Program-made: the position numbers and the translations under genes
Shown: positions 13,658-16,742 of the stretch, piece after piece
Numbering within the stretch: the stretch's first letter is position 1
Layout of the letters: each line of letters begins with the position of its first letter
The notes under the pieces: generated by a model
What the model saw: only the letters and a program-made list of their open reading frames with translations
Told to the model about the DNA's origin: nothing
The model's database searches: none
Source of the DNA: Devosia sp.
GTDB taxonomy: Bacteria; Pseudomonadota; Alphaproteobacteria; Rhizobiales; Devosiaceae
NCBI GenBank assembly: GCA_028290225.1
Contig: JAQGKH010000238.1
Location: forward strand, 1-16,742
Direction: 5' to 3'
Length of the DNA stretch: 16,742 bases

Positions 13658-15991
13658 TTACAACGAGTTAACCGCTCTTGTCATTTTTGCAGGGAAGGAT
13701 TGTGCTCCGCGCATGCGTGCAATCAGCTCGGCAATTTCCTTGCGCGGCAATGGCGCGCCGAACAAGAAGCCCTGGATTTGGTCGACGCAGGTGTGTGCTA
13801 ACACCAGCTGGAGTTGTTCTTCGGTCTCTACGCCCTCCGCCGTGATTACGAGGTTGTTGTCCTTGCCCAACTGGGCCACATTGGACAAGAGCTTGAGCGC
13901 GCGCGGGTCATGGGCAATGTTCATGACAAAGCTGCGGTCGACCTTGAGCTTGGTGAAAGGCAGCGCCTGCAAATAACTCAAGGACGAATAACCGGTGCCG
14001 AAGTCGTCCAGGGCAATGCCAACCCCCTTGGCCGCCAGCCCGCTCAGGATCTTGGTGGCGGCGTCACGCTCTTCGATCAGGGCTGTTTCGGTGACTTCGA
14101 CTTCCAGACGGTTTGCCGGTAGTCCTGAGCCGCAGAGTGCTTGTTCGACCATGACTGCGACATCAACATTACGGAAATCGCGGGCGGAGATGTTCACCGA
14201 AACACTGACATCTTCCGGCCAAGACCGACATTCCTTGCTTGCAGTCGCAAGAACCCAGCGGCTGATCTCGGAGATAAGCGCGGTTTCTTCGGCAATGGGA
14301 ATGAACACCGCAGGGGAAATGGGCCCGAATTCAGGATGGTGCCAGCGTGCCAGAGCTTCGCAGCTGACCACGCGTTGCGTTTTGACATCGACAATGGGCT
14401 GGAACACCAGAGATAATGCGCCGATGTCCACCGCATGGTGCAGATCGGTCTTGAGGCGCTGACGGTAGCGATAATCGACATCCATCTCTTCCTGGAAGCG
14501 CTGGGCCTGTGACTTGCCCGATCCCTTGGCCTTGTACAGCGCCAGATCGGCCTTGGTCATGAGAGCATCAAGACCTTCCACTGAAGCATCCTCGACCACC
14601 AGACCCACGCTGACATTGATAACGATGGCCTGGCCCATGATGTCGAATGGCGGCTTGAACAATGCAATGATGGCCTCGGCATCACTCGCGGCGTCGTCCT
14701 CGGAAACATCGCCGCGATAAACCAGGAACTCGTCTCCGCCAAAGCGCCCAACAAGGCCCTCTGAATTCATCAGGGTAGTGAGCCGCTGGGACACTTCGAT
14801 CAGCAAGCGGTCGCCGATCAGGTGCCCCATCGTGTCATTGACATGCTTGAAGTCATCGACGTCAACGATCATCAGCACGATCTTGCCCGAGTTCGTGGCT
14901 TTGCGGCGCTCCACCAGGTCCGCTTCCACGAGTTCAGCAAAGTAGCCGCGATTGGGAAGGCCGGTGAGGCTGTCATAATGGGCCATGAAGTTGATCCGCT
15001 CGGCCGCCTCCACGCGCGCACTGATGTTTTCAAACAGCAGCACCTTCTGCTCCTGCCGCGAACTCACGGTGACTTCGATAAACTCTCCCGTTTCAAACTG
15101 GAGGACGGTCTTGCCGTTCCCGCGCGCGACGCAGCCCAACAGATTATCGGCATCCGCGCGCGACAAGGCGCGGTGCGCTTCGGCCTGGGTAATGCTCACC
15201 GCAAAGGCCCGGCCGGACCAATCCCCCGGAGCGAGGGAGTGGAATATCTTTTCGGCATAATCGTTGGTGACCGAGATGAAGCCGTGGCTGTCGAGCATGC
15301 ACAATCCATGCTGCATGGTGTCGAGTGCGGTATCGAGCTCGATCGCCAGCCTGGAAGCCTCGACTCGCTGATGGACGGCGCTCAACAGGATCAAGCGCAC
15401 ATCGCGCGCCAACACGCGCATGCTGAGCAGCATCGGCAGCATCAGGATGCCGAGCACCTGATGATAGATATCCCCGCCCAGGAGCAATCCGACGCTCATC
15501 ATCGTGCAGGCAATAACCAGTTGCAGGGTAAGCATCCGGTCCAGCCCGAAATTGCGGGTGACAATTCCGACCATGCAGCCGGTCGTCGTCACCATGCTGA
15601 TGATTTCGGCAATGGGGTCGTCAACAAACACGAAGCTGGAAAAGCACCAGCTCCCGTAGACAAAGGCGACAAAGCCGCCCCAGAGTGTTGCCCGCACTTC
15701 CCATTGATAGGCAGCGGCAACATCATCGGCACCAATATTGGCCTGCTTGAACTGCGTCATGTCAATGAAGCGGAACACAGTAATCAAAATGAAGATCGCC
15801 GTGATCGCCCAAAGCAGTGGAGAGCCTGTTTTCAGGGCCGTCGCGCTCGCGCCGGCAGCGCTGGCCAGCGTGCCGTAAATCATCGCGCGCCGATCCTTAT
15901 AGACCGACCTTACGGTCGATACGTAATCGAGCGCCGGCATGGATTTATGCGCGGGGGTAAACACGCCGATCTCCGGTTGGTGATGGGGCAT
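13658..15991 (-). CDS. Membrane PAS-GGDEF-EAL cyclic-di-GMP protein
   Basis: The 777-residue protein has about six N-terminal transmembrane segments (roughly 37-55, 57-75, 103-122, 127-146, 153-172 and 175-195), a PAS-like region with a short coiled linker (about 205-330), a GGDEF domain with the intact motif RFGGDEF (416-422), and an EAL domain with EAL at 545-547 and DDFGTGYSSL (662-671). Both synthesis (diguanylate cyclase) and breakdown (phosphodiesterase) motifs are intact. The RxxD inhibitory site expected before GGDEF is absent (N409-S-E-G412). Its output is cyclic-di-GMP control of biofilm, motility or secretion. The ATG is the first start and has no good ribosome site; an internal Met18 is an alternative. 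It lies between FeeM and DnaE2 on the same strand, with separate 131- and 115-base gaps. Confidence 0.92.
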   Translation of the reverse strand: MPHHQPEIGVFTPAHKSMPALDYVSTVRSVYKDRRAMIYGTLASAAGASATALKTGSPLLWAITAIFILITVFRFIDMTQFKQANIGADDVAAAYQWEVRATLWGGFVAFVYGSWCFSSFVFVDDPIAEIISMVTTTGCMVGIVTRNFGLDRMLTLQLVIACTMMSVGLLLGGDIYHQVLGILMLPMLLSMRVLARDVRLILLSAVHQRVEASRLAIELDTALDTMQHGLCMLDSHGFISVTNDYAEKIFHSLAPGDWSGRAFAVSITQAEAHRALSRADADNLLGCVARGNGKTVLQFETGEFIEVTVSSRQEQKVLLFENISARVEAAERINFMAHYDSLTGLPNRGYFAELVEADLVERRKATNSGKIVLMIVDVDDFKHVNDTMGHLIGDRLLIEVSQRLTTLMNSEGLVGRFGGDEFLVYRGDVSEDDAASDAEAIIALFKPPFDIMGQAIVINVSVGLVVEDASVEGLDALMTKADLALYKAKGSGKSQAQRFQEEMDVDYRYRQRLKTDLHHAVDIGALSLVFQPIVDVKTQRVVSCEALARWHHPEFGPISPAVFIPIAEETALISEISRWVLATASKECRSWPEDVSVSVNISARDFRNVDVAVMVEQALCGSGLPANRLEVEVTETALIEERDAATKILSGLAAKGVGIALDDFGTGYSSLSYLQALPFTKLKVDRSFVMNIAHDPRALKLLSNVAQLGKDNNLVITAEGVETEEQLQLVLAHTCVDQIQGFLFGAPLPRKEIAELIARMRGAQSFPAKMTRAVNSL

Positions 15992-16106
15992 TAAAGCTTA
16001 CTTGGGTTAAGGAGGGCTTGAGACGGCGGAATCGGCACGTAAATAGCCGTGTTGGTGGCGCAAGGTAAATAAGGCCATATGCCTCAAGGAGCGAAGCCAT
16101 TGGCAC
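15992..16106. other. Intergenic gap between GGDEF-EAL and DnaE2 genes
   Basis: The 115-base gap should contain the promoter of the GGDEF-EAL gene, transcribed leftwards. I see no convincing -35/-10 pair or terminator hairpin. The GCCATTGGC near 16096-16104 is a small palindrome of unclear meaning close to the end of DnaE2. Confidence 0.35.
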
Positions 16107-16742
16107 TCAATGGAAATTTCGCCCGCCAGGCAGCGCCGCATGGGCTTGGCGTCGGGCGAGATCATCCTCGCGCAAAGTGTCGCGGACCGGGCCGCGGCTG
16201 CCATGAGGCCCATTGCGCCCTTCATCGGCGCGGGCCAGCACGGCATCTCCCAATGGATGCCCATCGGCAATGTCCAGCAGCATTGGCGTCAGGTCCGTCA
16301 ATTGCCGCGCCACGATATGGATCACCAATCCTTCCCGCTGCAGCTCGCCCTTGACCGCCAGCATGCGCGCGCCCAGCACGATGCGGCGATTGGCCTCGAA
16401 CACCTTGGGCCAGACGATCACATTGGCCACGCCGGTTTCATCCTCGAGCGTCGCAAAGATGACGCCTTGGGCTGTGCCCGGCCGCTGGCGCACCAGTACC
16501 AGGCCTGCTACCTCCACCTGCCGGCCCGGCTGCAGCCCTAAAAGGGCGTTGGCCTTGACCACACCGCGCCGGTCCAGCTGCGACCGGGCAAAATGCACCG
16601 GATGCCCTTTGAGCGAAAAGCTGAGATGGCGATAATCATGGATCACCTCCTCGCCCGGCGGCATGGGAGGCAGATCGGCATCTGCTTCATCTGCAAGGGA
16701 AACCGCAGGAGCGGCGGCAAACAGCGGCAGCGTTTCGGCGCC
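16107..16742 (-). CDS. dnaE2: Error-prone DNA polymerase DnaE2, C-terminal part
   Basis: The gene enters from the right edge and ends at 16107, leaving 211 residues of the C-terminus. Visible features are PLFAAA near its start, the GEEVIHDYRHLSFSLKGHP block and an OB-fold region, VAGLVLVRQRPGTAQGVIFATLEDETGVANVIVWPKVFE, which is highly characteristic of DnaE2, followed by a tail ending ALPGGRNFH. DnaE2 is the alternative replicative-type polymerase that works with ImuA/ImuB in SOS-induced translesion synthesis in many alphaproteobacteria; imuA and imuB would be expected beyond the right edge, upstream of dnaE2. The catalytic palm and PHP domains are outside the window. Promoter and LexA box lie off the right side. 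The identity is confident despite truncation. Confidence 0.93.
   Translation of the reverse strand, partial: GAETLPLFAAAPAVSLADEADADLPPMPPGEEVIHDYRHLSFSLKGHPVHFARSQLDRRGVVKANALLGLQPGRQVEVAGLVLVRQRPGTAQGVIFATLEDETGVANVIVWPKVFEANRRIVLGARMLAVKGELQREGLVIHIVARQLTDLTPMLLDIADGHPLGDAVLARADEGRNGPHGSRGPVRDTLREDDLARRQAHAALPGGRNFH

Noticed and set aside
14822..15994. Plus-strand 390-codon open frame opposite the GGDEF-EAL gene
   Set aside because: It is rich in His/Gln/Asp with no fold or motif, while the opposite strand is a clear six-TM GGDEF-EAL protein.

Overview
The window looks like chromosomal DNA of a GC-rich alphaproteobacterium, probably of the order Hyphomicrobiales (a Devosia-like organism would fit). 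This rests on gene content, namely an error-prone DnaE2 polymerase, a YhaO/YhaN pair, a taurine/nitrate-type ABC operon with a Tat-exported binding protein and a FeeM-type N-acyltransferase, plus uniformly high-GC codon use. The assignment is an inference, because there is no rRNA or other marker gene.

Layout: (1) 1-455, minus strand: N-terminal part of an RTX calcium-binding secreted protein that runs off the left edge. (2) 669-1177, minus: a frameshifted and shortened remnant of an acyltransferase-3 membrane protein. (3) 1317-7139, plus: a SIR2-like protein, then a coupled metallophosphoesterase/giant coiled-coil ATPase pair of the YhaO/YhaN (SbcD/SbcC-like) type. The 199-bp gap after SIR2 carries a phased CGTTCA repeat array. 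(4) 7394-12674, plus: an apparent five-gene operon of ABC ATPase, permease, Tat-exported binding protein, Gfo/Idh/MocA dehydrogenase and a TIM-barrel glycoside-hydrolase-like protein. It is preceded by a cluster of three perfect inverted repeats, and strong intercistronic hairpins flank the binding-protein gene. (5) 12765-16742, minus, convergent with (4): a FeeM/LuxI-like N-acyltransferase, a six-TM PAS-GGDEF-EAL cyclic-di-GMP protein, and the C-terminal end of DnaE2 running off the right edge.

How the parts may work together: the SIR2/YhaO/YhaN block combines a predicted NAD-binding or NAD-consuming enzyme with a predicted nuclease and a DNA-end-sensing-type ATPase. It lies beside decayed and secreted-protein genes, so it is a candidate but unproven genome-defence or DNA-damage module. 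The ABC-MocA-TIM-barrel operon looks like uptake and oxidation of an unidentified polyol, sugar or sugar-like compound through a transporter class usually associated with sulfonates, nitrate or thiamine precursors, which is an unusual pairing. The FeeM-like enzyme next to a c-di-GMP enzyme suggests lipid-signal and biofilm-type regulation. No tRNA, rRNA, CRISPR array, insertion sequence or integrase was seen.
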